Assembly (NCBI GenBank): GCA_016716565.1
Contig: JADJWC010000001.1
Location: 62,001 to 126,000, forward strand
Direction of reading: 5' to 3'
Source of the DNA: a bacterium
Lineage (GTDB): Bacteria; Bacteroidota; Ignavibacteria; Ignavibacteriales; Ignavibacteriaceae
DNA length: 64,000 bases
The position numbers were made by a program, and so were the translations under genes. Positions 27,610 through 35,770 of this stretch are shown here, piece by piece. The notes beneath the pieces were generated by a model. The model ran no database searches. It was not told where the DNA came from and was given only the letters and a program-made list of their open reading frames with translations. Each line of letters opens with the position of its first letter. Within the stretch, counting starts at the first letter, position 1.

Positions 27610-28602
27610 TTACTTAAGCAGGATCATTTTATTGGTCTCAACAAAATCACCCGCTCTTATTTCATATATGTATGTTCCGCTTGAAAGTTTGTCCGCCGTA
27701 AAATCAACATCATAATTTCCTGCGGGTTTATATTCATTAACAAGTGTCGCAACTGCTTGTCCAAGTAGATCATAAACTTTCAGCGTAACAATTTCTGCAA
27801 ATGGTATTGAATATTTTATTTTTGTTGATGGATTAAACGGGTTGGGATAGTTTTGTTCAAGTGAATAATTTGCTGGTAAGCTGCCGGTTGTCTGTTCAAC
27901 ATCAGTAATATTTGAAACTACCCAGGTGGCCCCGCTAATCGTCCCCGGATTATTGTTAGCGGTTGCATCATTAGTTACAGTTCCCGATCCCTCATCAAAC
28001 TTCCAGTATGCTACTAGCCCAGCTTCATTTCCGATTAATGTTTGTTCCATAGTGGATTGAATTTCGGATTCTGTCCGAGCAATATCCCAGATGCGGAACT
28101 CATCAACAATTCCTTCATATGGATATACGGCATCGTTCCTGTCTGGATTAAATCCTGAAAATAAATTACCGAAAGAATTACTAACACCATTGCCAACAAA
28201 TTTTGATGTGTCAAATACACCATTAATATATATTTTTGCCTCGGAGCCATCGTATGTTAATGCAATATGAGTATACTGAAGCTCTGGAATTATTGGTGTT
28301 GAATAAAGTGCTATTCCACCAAATACATTAAATAAGTAAAATCCTACACTTCCATTTGAATAAGTTATTTGCTTGTCTTCTTGAAATGCAACCCATTTGT
28401 TAAAAAGAAATCCTGAGGCACCAGAATCTGGTTTTATCCATAATTCATATGTGGCTGTTGTGCCAACATCAAAAGTTGCTGCGTTGCCATAGTTGACATA
28501 ATCATCAACACCGTCATAATGAAGTGCATAGCCTGATATTTGAGCATTTATCGATACACTTAACACAAATTGGAATAGCAGAATGCAGAAAATATATTTC
28601 AT
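27610..28602 (-). CDS. Secreted LamG-domain protein with T9SS sorting domain
   Basis: 330 residues: signal peptide to about residue 20, a LamG/concanavalin-like lectin domain (about 22-215), then a T9SS type A domain (from LEQNYPNPFNPSTKIKYS). The LamG domain starts with ALHYDGVDDYVNYG and includes THIALTYDGSEAKIYINGV and DEFRIWDIARTESEI, which are diagnostic. These domains bind carbohydrate or protein ligands outside the cell. It ends in KMILLK. A palindrome sits about 35 bp upstream of its start. Confidence 0.9.
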   Translation of the reverse strand: MKYIFCILLFQFVLSVSINAQISGYALHYDGVDDYVNYGNAATFDVGTTATYELWIKPDSGASGFLFNKWVAFQEDKQITYSNGSVGFYLFNVFGGIALYSTPIIPELQYTHIALTYDGSEAKIYINGVFDTSKFVGNGVSNSFGNLFSGFNPDRNDAVYPYEGIVDEFRIWDIARTESEIQSTMEQTLIGNEAGLVAYWKFDEGSGTVTNDATANNNPGTISGATWVVSNITDVEQTTGSLPANYSLEQNYPNPFNPSTKIKYSIPFAEIVTLKVYDLLGQAVATLVNEYKPAGNYDVDFTADKLSSGTYIYEIRAGDFVETNKMILLK

Positions 28603-29170
28603 AGTAGCTTCCTTTAATTGTTAATGATGATTTTTTTGCCCTATTCATGCATAATGAATGGGCAGACTGCTACAAAATGCAAATCATATACGAAACTCTC
28701 CTTTAACTGTTGCATCTGCAAAGATGATGATGAGATTTTTACAGGGGATAGATAGATTAGCTAAATCTAAAACAGGCTCTCAGAGTACAGATGAAAAATT
28801 TTAGTTCAAAATCACTAATAACTTAATAAAATGCAACTATTACTTGAAAAAACTTTATGACCGAATGAAGTAAACTGCTGAGTTGCTCAAATTTCAGCAT
28901 ATTCCCGTTAAAATAAATTTCTTTTTAAAACTTTTCCCAGCATTGAATAGGCAAGGAGTGAAGTAGTTCGTTTTAGGTGATGGTTGAATAAAGTTCTGTT
29001 TGTCTTTATTAATAATATTATTAGTTTTTAACAACTGCGTTTCATCATTCCTCATATTACTGTAAAGCTTAGCGCAGGTTTATCTGCAAATTAAATCCCA
29101 ACTAGATTTCTAAATTGCTGCTTACAAGCAGAACTGATAATTACATTAATTAACAGAAGGATTAATTATT
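28603..29170. other. Intergenic region with a 5' palindrome
   Basis: 568 bp without a gene, between divergent LamG (minus) and flavin monooxygenase (plus) genes. The only structure seen is a palindrome at 28637-28664, TGCCC-t-ATTCAT-gcata-ATGAAT-GGGCA, in the leader of the LamG gene. It lacks a T-tract on either strand in the right place for a terminator, so it is more likely an operator or leader hairpin. No tRNA, small ORF or repeat was recognised in the remainder. Confidence 0.5.
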
Positions 29171-30400
29171 ATGATTGAACAAATCGAAACTGTAATAATC
29201 GGAGGTGGACCAGCGGGGCTTTCAACAAGCTACTATCTTAATCAACACAATAAAGAGCATATAATTTTAGAGAAGCATGATAAGATCGCGCATCCGTGGC
29301 GTAATGAAAGATGGGATTCGTTCACACTTGTAACACCAAACTGGGCTTTATACCGGATGCCCGGAAGTGAAAGAAATGGAGAACCTTCTGACGGATTTAT
29401 GCAAAAAGATAAAATTGTAAAATTCTTAGAGGGATATGTCCGGAAGAACAATTTGCCAGTCTGGTATAATACTAATGTGATTTCGGTAGAACCCAATGGA
29501 AGATTGGGCTATATAATAAAAACCGGTGAAAAAACTATTAAGGCAAAAAATGTTGTGGTTGCAATCGGTTTCCAGCGTGTGCCGAGAATACCACAGATAT
29601 CCAAAAGAATATCCGGCGATATTCATCAGATTCATAGCAGCGCATACCGTAATCCAACTTCATTACCGGATGGAGCAGTTCTCATTGCCGGCAGCGGACA
29701 ATCAGGTACTCAACTGGCGGAAGAACTTTATCAATCCGGTAGAAAAGTTTTTTTGTGTGTTGGAAAAGCAGGAAGATTACCAAGGCGTTACAGAGGTAAG
29801 GATATAATTCAATGGCTGGATGAAATGGGTATCTTTGATTTAACTCCGGAACAATTGCCGCCTGGTGTTGAAAGGTTTCGTCCAATACCTCAGCTTACAG
29901 GAAAGAATGGCGGATATACAATCAACCTGCATAAATTTTCAAAAGACGGAATTACGTTGTTAGGTCACCTCAAAGGTGCTGAAAATAATAAAACATTTTT
30001 TGCGCCTGATTTACACCAAAGTCTCGCGATAGTAGATCAATTTGAAAGTGAAATTGTAAAAATGATCGATCAGTATATTCAGCAAATGAAATTAGATTTA
30101 CCCGAAGAAAAATTGCCTGAGTTAAAAGATGGTTACAAGCAAGCTTTGATTGAAGAGCTGGATCTGGAATCGGAAAATATAAAAACTATTATCTGGGCAG
30201 GAGGATATGATTGGGATTATAGTTTTGTGAAGATACCTGTTTTTGACAGAGAAGGATTTCCAAATCAGACGAGAGGTGTAACTAACTCGCCGGGTCTTTG
30301 CTTCGTTGGTTTGCCGTGGATGCCGTCGGAGCGGACAGGGTTCCTTGTCGGTATAAGTGATGGGGCAAAAAATGTTGCGGATTATATAGCTCAATTATAA
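29171..30400 (+). CDS. Flavin-dependent monooxygenase-like oxidoreductase
   Basis: 409 residues. The FAD-binding Rossmann motif IIGGGPAGLSTSYYL covers residues 9-23, and a second NAD(P)H-binding motif IAGSGQSGTQLAEEL lies near residue 177, with the FMO-like segment FQRVPRIPQ between them. AGGYDWDYSFVKIPVFDREGFP and the terminal CFVGLPWMPSERTGFLVGISDGA are typical of the MSMEG_0569/CzcO-like group of flavin oxidoreductases. The substrate is unknown. An AGAAGGATTAATTATT leader gives a modest ribosome-binding site. Confidence 0.87.
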   Translation: MIEQIETVIIGGGPAGLSTSYYLNQHNKEHIILEKHDKIAHPWRNERWDSFTLVTPNWALYRMPGSERNGEPSDGFMQKDKIVKFLEGYVRKNNLPVWYNTNVISVEPNGRLGYIIKTGEKTIKAKNVVVAIGFQRVPRIPQISKRISGDIHQIHSSAYRNPTSLPDGAVLIAGSGQSGTQLAEELYQSGRKVFLCVGKAGRLPRRYRGKDIIQWLDEMGIFDLTPEQLPPGVERFRPIPQLTGKNGGYTINLHKFSKDGITLLGHLKGAENNKTFFAPDLHQSLAIVDQFESEIVKMIDQYIQQMKLDLPEEKLPELKDGYKQALIEELDLESENIKTIIWAGGYDWDYSFVKIPVFDREGFPNQTRGVTNSPGLCFVGLPWMPSERTGFLVGISDGAKNVADYIAQL

Positions 30401-30451
30401 TCGCTAGGTCAGTGTCAATAATTTTATCATTTTTAAAAAAAGGAAAATTAT

Positions 30452-32122
30452 ATGGAAACCGTAGATTCAAGACAAACGACAAAAGTACTTTTCTATAATA
30501 GGCTAATTCCATTAATTATCATTTTACTTTTTTATTCGATTTCCTGCACGGATCAAAAAGTTAATGAAACTCAAAAAACATATTTGACTCCGGATATAAT
30601 GTGCGGTACAGTTCAGTTCTCGGACGGCTGCAGTCCGAAATTGGATACGCTGATAGCATTTGGAATTGCGCTTATACATCATATGACTTATGATGATGCT
30701 GAATATACTTTCAACAAAGTAATCGAGATGGACAAAGACTGCTTCTGGGGGTACTGGGGGAAAGCGATGACATATATTCATCCTCTCTGGCCGGACATTC
30801 CCGACGAAAAAACTTTAAACGATGGTTTCGTGCTTTCACAAAATGCTCTGAAGCTTGCGGAAACAGAAAAGGAAAAGTTGTACGGTGCGGCAGTTGCTTC
30901 TTTTTTTGAAGATGGAATAAATAAATCTGAGCCTGAAAGATTGGAAGCATTCAGGATTGGATGGAAAACTGCCTCTGATGAATTACCTGATGATATCGAA
31001 GCAAAAATGTTTTCTGTTTTATCAATGCTTGCAACGGTTTCGCCAACCGATAAATCGTACACGCTGCAGTTAGAAGCCGGTGCGCTTGCAGAAAGTGTGC
31101 TTAAAATAATTCCTGATCACCCGGCAGGATTTCATTACGCAATTCACGCATACGATTATCCGCCTCTCGCACCGAATGCAATCAGGGTTGCAAGAGAATA
31201 TTATAAACTTGCCCCTGAAGTTCCACACGCTTTGCATATGCCAACTCATATTTTTACACGACTGGGTTATTGGCAAGAATCAGTTAACTTAAATCTGAGG
31301 TCAGCTGCTGCTGCCTGGAAAATGCCCGTTGACGGAAAAATATCAAACCATTATTTCCATGCTCTGGATTATCTAGTTTATGCATACCTGCAGCAGTCAC
31401 AATATGAGAAGGCACAAGATATTTCTGATATTCTTGATACTTTGCATGGATCCTATCAAGCGATGCCGCAAGTTGCTTATGCACTTGCTGCAATTCACGG
31501 CAGACTGGCTTTAGAATATCAGAATTGGAATGAGGCTGCAAATCTTTCTTTCACTCATTTAGATTTTCCGTGGGATACTTTCCCGCAGTATGAAGCATTG
31601 ATTTATTATGCAAAAGGAATAGGTGCCGGGAGAAGCAAGAACGTAGAAGTTGCAACTCAATCTCTGAAAAAATTGGAAGAGCTTCAAAGCACTTTCCCGG
31701 ATGCAGAATCTAATATATACTGGATTAACCAAATAGAAATTCAAAAGAAAGTTGTCAAAGCCTGGATGTTGTATGTACAGAATGAAATGAAAAAATGCTT
31801 AGAGATGATGACTGCTGCTGCCGACCTCGAAGATGCAACCAGTAAAAATCCTGTAACACCTGGAGCTTTACTTCCTGCAAGAGAAATGCTGGGAGATCTT
31901 TATATGGAATTGAGCCGACCAAAGGATGCACTTATACAATATGAGCTTTCATTGAAGAATAATCCAAACCGTTTCAATACATTATACGGCGCTGGAAAAT
32001 CCGCCGAACTTATTGGCAATAAAAAGAAAGCCGAATATTATTTCGGCGAACTCTTAAAACTAAATGCTACCTCGGAAAGACAGCAAATTGTATATGCGAG
32101 AAATGTAGTTGGAAATATTTGA
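30452..32122 (+). CDS. TPR-repeat lipoprotein
   Basis: 556 residues with a probable lipobox FYSISC (Cys32). The mature protein is almost entirely helical with TPR-like hairpins (FGIALIHHMTYDDAEYTFNKVIEMDKDCFWGYWGKAM near residue 70, and a clear pair at 470-540: PKDALIQYELSLKNNPNRFNTLYGAG). Similar proteins with HPAGFHYAIHAYDYP and HALHMPTHIFTRLG motifs are widespread and unassigned. It follows the monooxygenase gene by 51 bp and ends in a strong terminator. Confidence 0.82.
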   Translation: METVDSRQTTKVLFYNRLIPLIIILLFYSISCTDQKVNETQKTYLTPDIMCGTVQFSDGCSPKLDTLIAFGIALIHHMTYDDAEYTFNKVIEMDKDCFWGYWGKAMTYIHPLWPDIPDEKTLNDGFVLSQNALKLAETEKEKLYGAAVASFFEDGINKSEPERLEAFRIGWKTASDELPDDIEAKMFSVLSMLATVSPTDKSYTLQLEAGALAESVLKIIPDHPAGFHYAIHAYDYPPLAPNAIRVAREYYKLAPEVPHALHMPTHIFTRLGYWQESVNLNLRSAAAAWKMPVDGKISNHYFHALDYLVYAYLQQSQYEKAQDISDILDTLHGSYQAMPQVAYALAAIHGRLALEYQNWNEAANLSFTHLDFPWDTFPQYEALIYYAKGIGAGRSKNVEVATQSLKKLEELQSTFPDAESNIYWINQIEIQKKVVKAWMLYVQNEMKKCLEMMTAAADLEDATSKNPVTPGALLPAREMLGDLYMELSRPKDALIQYELSLKNNPNRFNTLYGAGKSAELIGNKKKAEYYFGELLKLNATSERQQIVYARNVVGNI

Positions 32123-32154
32123 TGGTTATGAATTGATAACATTTGAATTAAAAA

Positions 32155-32192
32155 CCCGCTGCACTCACCCTAATGTGCAGCGGGGTATTTTT
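32155..32192. terminator. Strong bidirectional terminator
   Basis: A perfect 10-bp stem CCCGCTGCAC/GTGCAGCGGG with a 10-base loop, followed by GTATTTTT on the plus strand and a T-run on the minus strand. It serves the TPR gene and the small membrane protein gene that converge here. Confidence 0.88.
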
Positions 32193-32220
32193 GTACCATT
32201 TTAACTTTTTTATTTGAGTG

Positions 32221-32352
32221 TTAATCCAACGGTACATCCTCAAATAACTGATTTAATTCTTCCATTTCTTTTTTATCCGACGATCTGATTTGCACAAATG
32301 TGATGATGATGCTTGTAAGCAGTACTCCGAGCAATATAAAGAAAGTTGTCAT
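32221..32352 (-). CDS. 43-residue single-helix membrane protein
   Basis: An in-frame ATG at 32352 with GGGAG six bases upstream gives a 43-residue protein: one membrane helix (TTFFILLGVLLTSIIITFVQI) and an acidic cytoplasmic tail ending in FEDVPLD. A longer reading from 32439 lacks a ribosome-binding site. Its size and form resemble small accessory subunits of membrane complexes, but no partner is evident nearby. Confidence 0.55.
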   Translation of the reverse strand: MTTFFILLGVLLTSIIITFVQIRSSDKKEMEELNQLFEDVPLD

Positions 32353-32559
32353 TGTTCTCCCACTATAGTTATTAGTTGCTGGTTGTATCCAACCTGTATG
32401 CCACTCAATAATTGCTTTAAAAAACATTTTACCAAACAACCAAATTTGACGGGGTAATTAATGGATATTTTAGGTTAATTTTACTGAAAATTTCACCCCC
32501 GACAAGCCCTTGACTGAAAAGCAGGACAAACCTGTCGCCGTCAATATCATATTATTAAT

Positions 32560-32934
32560 TCAGTGTTCTTCTGATATTGTTTCTTTTTTATTAGTATCAG
32601 TCAGATTTTCGATGGCTTCTTTAAGTGAATAGTAAACTTTGAAGATGGATGATATATCACTATAAAGAAATGATTTGGAAAGAAATCCATTACTGATTAC
32701 GAGAGCAAAGGTGCCGTTCTTTTCCTTTATTTTACGATAAGAAAAAACCAAAGCACCGAGAAATGTACTGTCGACATAATCACAGCTTGTTAAGTCTATT
32801 ATTATTTTATTGTAATCGAAAATATCGTCGTTAAGAATTTCTTTTATTTCGAATGCTTCATGCATTGTTGCTCTGATTAAGTTTACTTTTTCGATTACAA
32901 TTTCACCCTGTAAAGTTCTTTTAATTGCTTCCAT
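32560..32934 (-). CDS. STAS-domain anti-sigma factor antagonist-like protein
   Basis: 124 residues with the STAS fold: GEIVIEKVNLI, KIIIDLTSCDYVDSTFLGALVFSYRKIKEKNGTFALVIS, SSIFKVYYSLKEAIENL. Ser56 in DSTFLG matches the regulatory Ser/Thr phosphorylated by anti-sigma kinases. Two PP2C-type phosphatases in this window (18213 and 43941) are the kind that would reactivate such a protein, but no anti-sigma kinase gene is adjacent, so its partners are inferred. Confidence 0.82.
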   Translation of the reverse strand: MEAIKRTLQGEIVIEKVNLIRATMHEAFEIKEILNDDIFDYNKIIIDLTSCDYVDSTFLGALVFSYRKIKEKNGTFALVISNGFLSKSFLYSDISSIFKVYYSLKEAIENLTDTNKKETISEEH

Positions 32935-33163
32935 TTTTCCCAGCTATTTTTACAACAAATGATACTTAGTAACTCAATGTTAATGCCAATCAGGTAATAA
33001 GTAAAAAAGCGGGATTATCCTCTGGATTGTGATTTAGTAACACTGAAATTCGATGCAAATGCTGATGTTAAGTGTGACAGTTATTGATAGTTCACAATTA
33101 ATCTCAGTGATTATGAAATTAATACAGAGTCAGTTTGAGAGGAGTTGAATTAAAAAAATACAA

Positions 33164-33186
33164 AAGGCGAGTGGTTAACCCGCCTT
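33164..33186 (-). terminator. Terminator behind the truncated hemoglobin gene
   Basis: Stem AAGGCG/CGCCTT with an inner GG/CC pair. Read on the minus strand it is followed by TTTTGTATTTTTTT. It shares GGCGAG with the hairpins at 27561 and 33851. Confidence 0.7.
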
Positions 33187-33219
33187 ACAATTCTTAAGAT
33201 TAAAAAAATTTACCCAGCA

Positions 33220-33693
33220 TTATTTTGCAGATGACATTACTATATCACCCTTTAATCCACCAACAAGATTGAGTAATTCGTTTTGTTCTTTTTCCGGAAC
33301 ATTAAATTTGTTTAGTGTGGTTTTGAAATCTACAACCATTGCATCCCATTCTTTGTCCGAGATGTTAAGTCCCGAATGGACCTCCTTCATACCACGTCCT
33401 GAATATTTCTGAGGACCGCCTGTTGCCATACAGGTAAGTTCTGTGGCGAGATATTTCAATGCAGGCTTACTTATGCCCATTGCTTCTTTATTCTTTGGAT
33501 TCTGATTTAAGACCTCGTTCACCCAGATACGGTCAACGAAATCATCTACAACCTGTGCAATCGCATGTGCACCTCCGAGTCTGTTGTATAATGATTCCTC
33601 TTTTACCTGATCAGTTTCCTGAGCAAAGCCAGTGATGCAGAATAGAATTAACAGGATATTTGCAGCAATTATTTTCTGCAGTACTTTTTTCAT
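33220..33693 (-). CDS. Exported group I truncated hemoglobin
   Basis: 157 residues: a clear signal peptide (LLILFCITGFAQ), then a truncated globin. LYNRLGGAHAIAQVVDDFVDR is the family's A/B-helix region, TCMATGGPQKYSGRGMKEVHSGLNIS holds the GG motif and the proximal His (in EVHSGL), and FNVPEKEQNELLNLVGGLKGDIV closes the fold. Group I globins bind O2 and NO and can detoxify NO. Export to the periplasm or outer membrane is unusual, since most are cytoplasmic. It ends in a hairpin of the AAGGCGAG type. Confidence 0.88.
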   Translation of the reverse strand: MKKVLQKIIAANILLILFCITGFAQETDQVKEESLYNRLGGAHAIAQVVDDFVDRIWVNEVLNQNPKNKEAMGISKPALKYLATELTCMATGGPQKYSGRGMKEVHSGLNISDKEWDAMVVDFKTTLNKFNVPEKEQNELLNLVGGLKGDIVMSSAK

Positions 33694-33850
33694 AACAACC
33701 TCCTTGTTAAATAAAAAAAATAAATTTAATTATATGTGTGCGATAAAGAAGAAGAACAGTAAGAAGCGCACATCTTGTATCTTAAACTAAAAAATTGCTT
33801 TATAAATGGCAACAGTTGCGGAGTTATTAAATTCGAAGAGAGTTTTAAGA

Positions 33851-33873
33851 AAGGCGAGTGATGGGCTCGCCTT
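33851..33873 (-). terminator. Terminator behind the MACPF gene
   Basis: A perfect 8-bp stem AAGGCGAG/CTCGCCTT with a 7-base loop, followed on the minus strand by TTTCTTAAAAC. It is a near copy of the hairpin at 27561. Confidence 0.75.
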
Positions 33874-33904
33874 TTAGCTTCATATTAAATTTGAAAATAT
33901 ATTG

Positions 33905-35371
33905 CTATAACCATGGATTGGGAAGATCATAAGAGAAAACCATCCATAGAAAGTTACCTCCAGCACCCTGGTTAAGATCCTGTTTTATCCCGGACCAATA
34001 ATTTTCAACAAAATAGAACCCGGTTTCGGGCTGAGCATTCTGTCCGATTAGAATGTCAACTCTTCTGATTGGGTTGCTCGTCATTTCTTTTTTATAACAT
34101 AGATAAATAAAATCGCCTCCGGCACCTTCATTCAAATCTTGTGGAATTTTTACGAAGCCCGCTGGAGTCTGTTGACTATTCGTAATGAACGTTACTGCCG
34201 AAATGGCTTCCTGATCGTCAAGCCCTGCCTTATAACAAAGATAAATAAATTTACCTCCGGCATCTCTGTTCAAGTCAACATTTATCAATGACCATCCGGG
34301 CACGGGTGTTACATTCGGATAAGTAGTGACTTCGAAATAAAAATCATTAATTGCGTCATCAACAATAGAAGGAAGAGCAAACTGACTGGCATATGAATCA
34401 AATGCCGCACTTAACTGATTCTTCCTTGTATCATCAGCACAAAGTTCCCAGATGGGTATCAAGCTGTTATCTGTAAAATCAGAAATGGTAAGGTTTTCAA
34501 CTTTATTTATTGATTCAATCCACTTTTCGTAATTGCCTGTTTGAAAAATATATGATCCGTACTCGCTCTTCCCACCGGATACCTTTAGGTTTTGAAATGA
34601 ATTACTTTCAAAGCACTGAAGTTGTTCTTCTGTAACCATATTGAAGCTGCCTGAGCCGGATTTTTTCTTAAAGCTTGCTTCAGCACATACGGAAAAATTA
34701 TTTTTAATTGTTGTTGTGGCAGCACACTTGGTTACGCAAGTGTTATAATCTGCTCTCGCACCGATTATTACTTCTGCCAGAAAATGAGTGCCATATTTGT
34801 TAAAGAGAGTTTCGGGTGAAAGGTTTGCAATATCATTTCGTGCTTGATTGGTCAACATACTTTTTAGCTTTGTAAAATCCGTATAAGGCAGAGTTAGCTT
34901 CCATTGTTTTATCACATTCTGAATCGTACAAAATGCTTTATAGTTACTTCTGTAATGCTCTTCGTTGTAGTTGTTTTTTACTGATAGACTGAAAAATGAG
35001 TACTGACCACTGAGGCTTGCATTTATAGTCATTGACTCCCGGTATTCGTAAGAATTCAAACCATAAACACTATTAAATTCTGCACCGTTGATATATGTAT
35101 ACTGAACTTCTGATGGAATATTAAATGATTTCCCACCAACTGTTACAGTGGAATAATTTTCATATTCAAACAGAGGGCTTTTTACGAACTCGGCTTTAGC
35201 ATAATCACCAAAAACATTATATCCATGTCCAATGTAAGCAACTCCAGGTAAAAGGTTGCTGCTAGGATCCGGTTCAACGGGATTTTCTTCTTCGCAACCC
35301 GTTATGAAGAAAAAGCAAAGCAGAAAGAGAATCTTTGGTAAAGGAGAGAAAATTTCCTTGAAGTTTTTCAT
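33905..35371 (-). CDS. MACPF (perforin-like) lipoprotein with C-terminal MABP-like beta-prism
   Basis: 488 residues, lipobox FFFITGCEEE (Cys26). The MACPF domain covers about 45-325: the signature YGTHFLAEVIIGARADY at 193-209, candidate membrane-inserting segments around 112-150 and 210-245, and the conserved end VSGGKSEYG then WIESI...IPIWELC (264-311). Residues 355-488 carry three strand repeats, DLNRDAGGKFIYLCY, DLNEGAGGDFIYLCY and DLNQGAGGNFLWMVF, a beta-prism of the MABP kind. Bacterial relatives include the BSAP antimicrobial lipoproteins of Bacteroides. It is probably surface-anchored; whether it forms pores against rivals or hosts is unknown. Confidence 0.88.
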   Translation of the reverse strand: MKNFKEIFSPLPKILFLLCFFFITGCEEENPVEPDPSSNLLPGVAYIGHGYNVFGDYAKAEFVKSPLFEYENYSTVTVGGKSFNIPSEVQYTYINGAEFNSVYGLNSYEYRESMTINASLSGQYSFFSLSVKNNYNEEHYRSNYKAFCTIQNVIKQWKLTLPYTDFTKLKSMLTNQARNDIANLSPETLFNKYGTHFLAEVIIGARADYNTCVTKCAATTTIKNNFSVCAEASFKKKSGSGSFNMVTEEQLQCFESNSFQNLKVSGGKSEYGSYIFQTGNYEKWIESINKVENLTISDFTDNSLIPIWELCADDTRKNQLSAAFDSYASQFALPSIVDDAINDFYFEVTTYPNVTPVPGWSLINVDLNRDAGGKFIYLCYKAGLDDQEAISAVTFITNSQQTPAGFVKIPQDLNEGAGGDFIYLCYKKEMTSNPIRRVDILIGQNAQPETGFYFVENYWSGIKQDLNQGAGGNFLWMVFSYDLPNPWL

Positions 35372-35706
35372 GAGACCTCCCTAAAAAATGTGAATAGTTA
35401 TTTCTCACTTCGGGAGAGTATTGGGGATGCAGTCTAATGAGGATACGGAAACTGGCTGTACTCGTGCCCTCTCGGAGTAAAGTGAAATTATAATTTTAAA
35501 GTTATAAGATTAACTAACTTATGCAACTATTCTTGCTGATTGGTGAATCTTGGTAATCGTCAAGCAAAGTTTCTAATTTGCTATAGTACAATCTGAAATG
35601 CTAATTTTTTTATTGCCGGCTTTCGGAAAAAGAGAGGAAAAATATTTTTATTTTTTCCGATGATTTGGATGAGCAAAACCATTTGTAAATCATTACTAAA
35701 AGAAAA
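35372..35706. other. Intergenic region upstream of the MACPF gene
   Basis: About 335 bp between the MACPF gene and the terminator of the propeller gene, both on the minus strand. It must hold the MACPF promoter. A stretch near 35410-35470 has a loosely inverted pair (GAGAG ... CTCTC, 5 bp) too weak to call. No ORF, RNA gene or clear repeat was recognised. Confidence 0.4.
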
Positions 35707-35726
35707 AGGAGGACTTTCGTCCTCCT
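35707..35726 (-). terminator. Strong terminator behind the propeller gene
   Basis: A perfect 8-bp stem AGGAGGAC/GTCCTCCT with a 4-base loop, followed on the minus strand by TTTTTCTTTT. Confidence 0.88.
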
Positions 35727-35770
35727 AATTCAATATTGATCAATACCTGACAATTGTAATTTGATACAAA

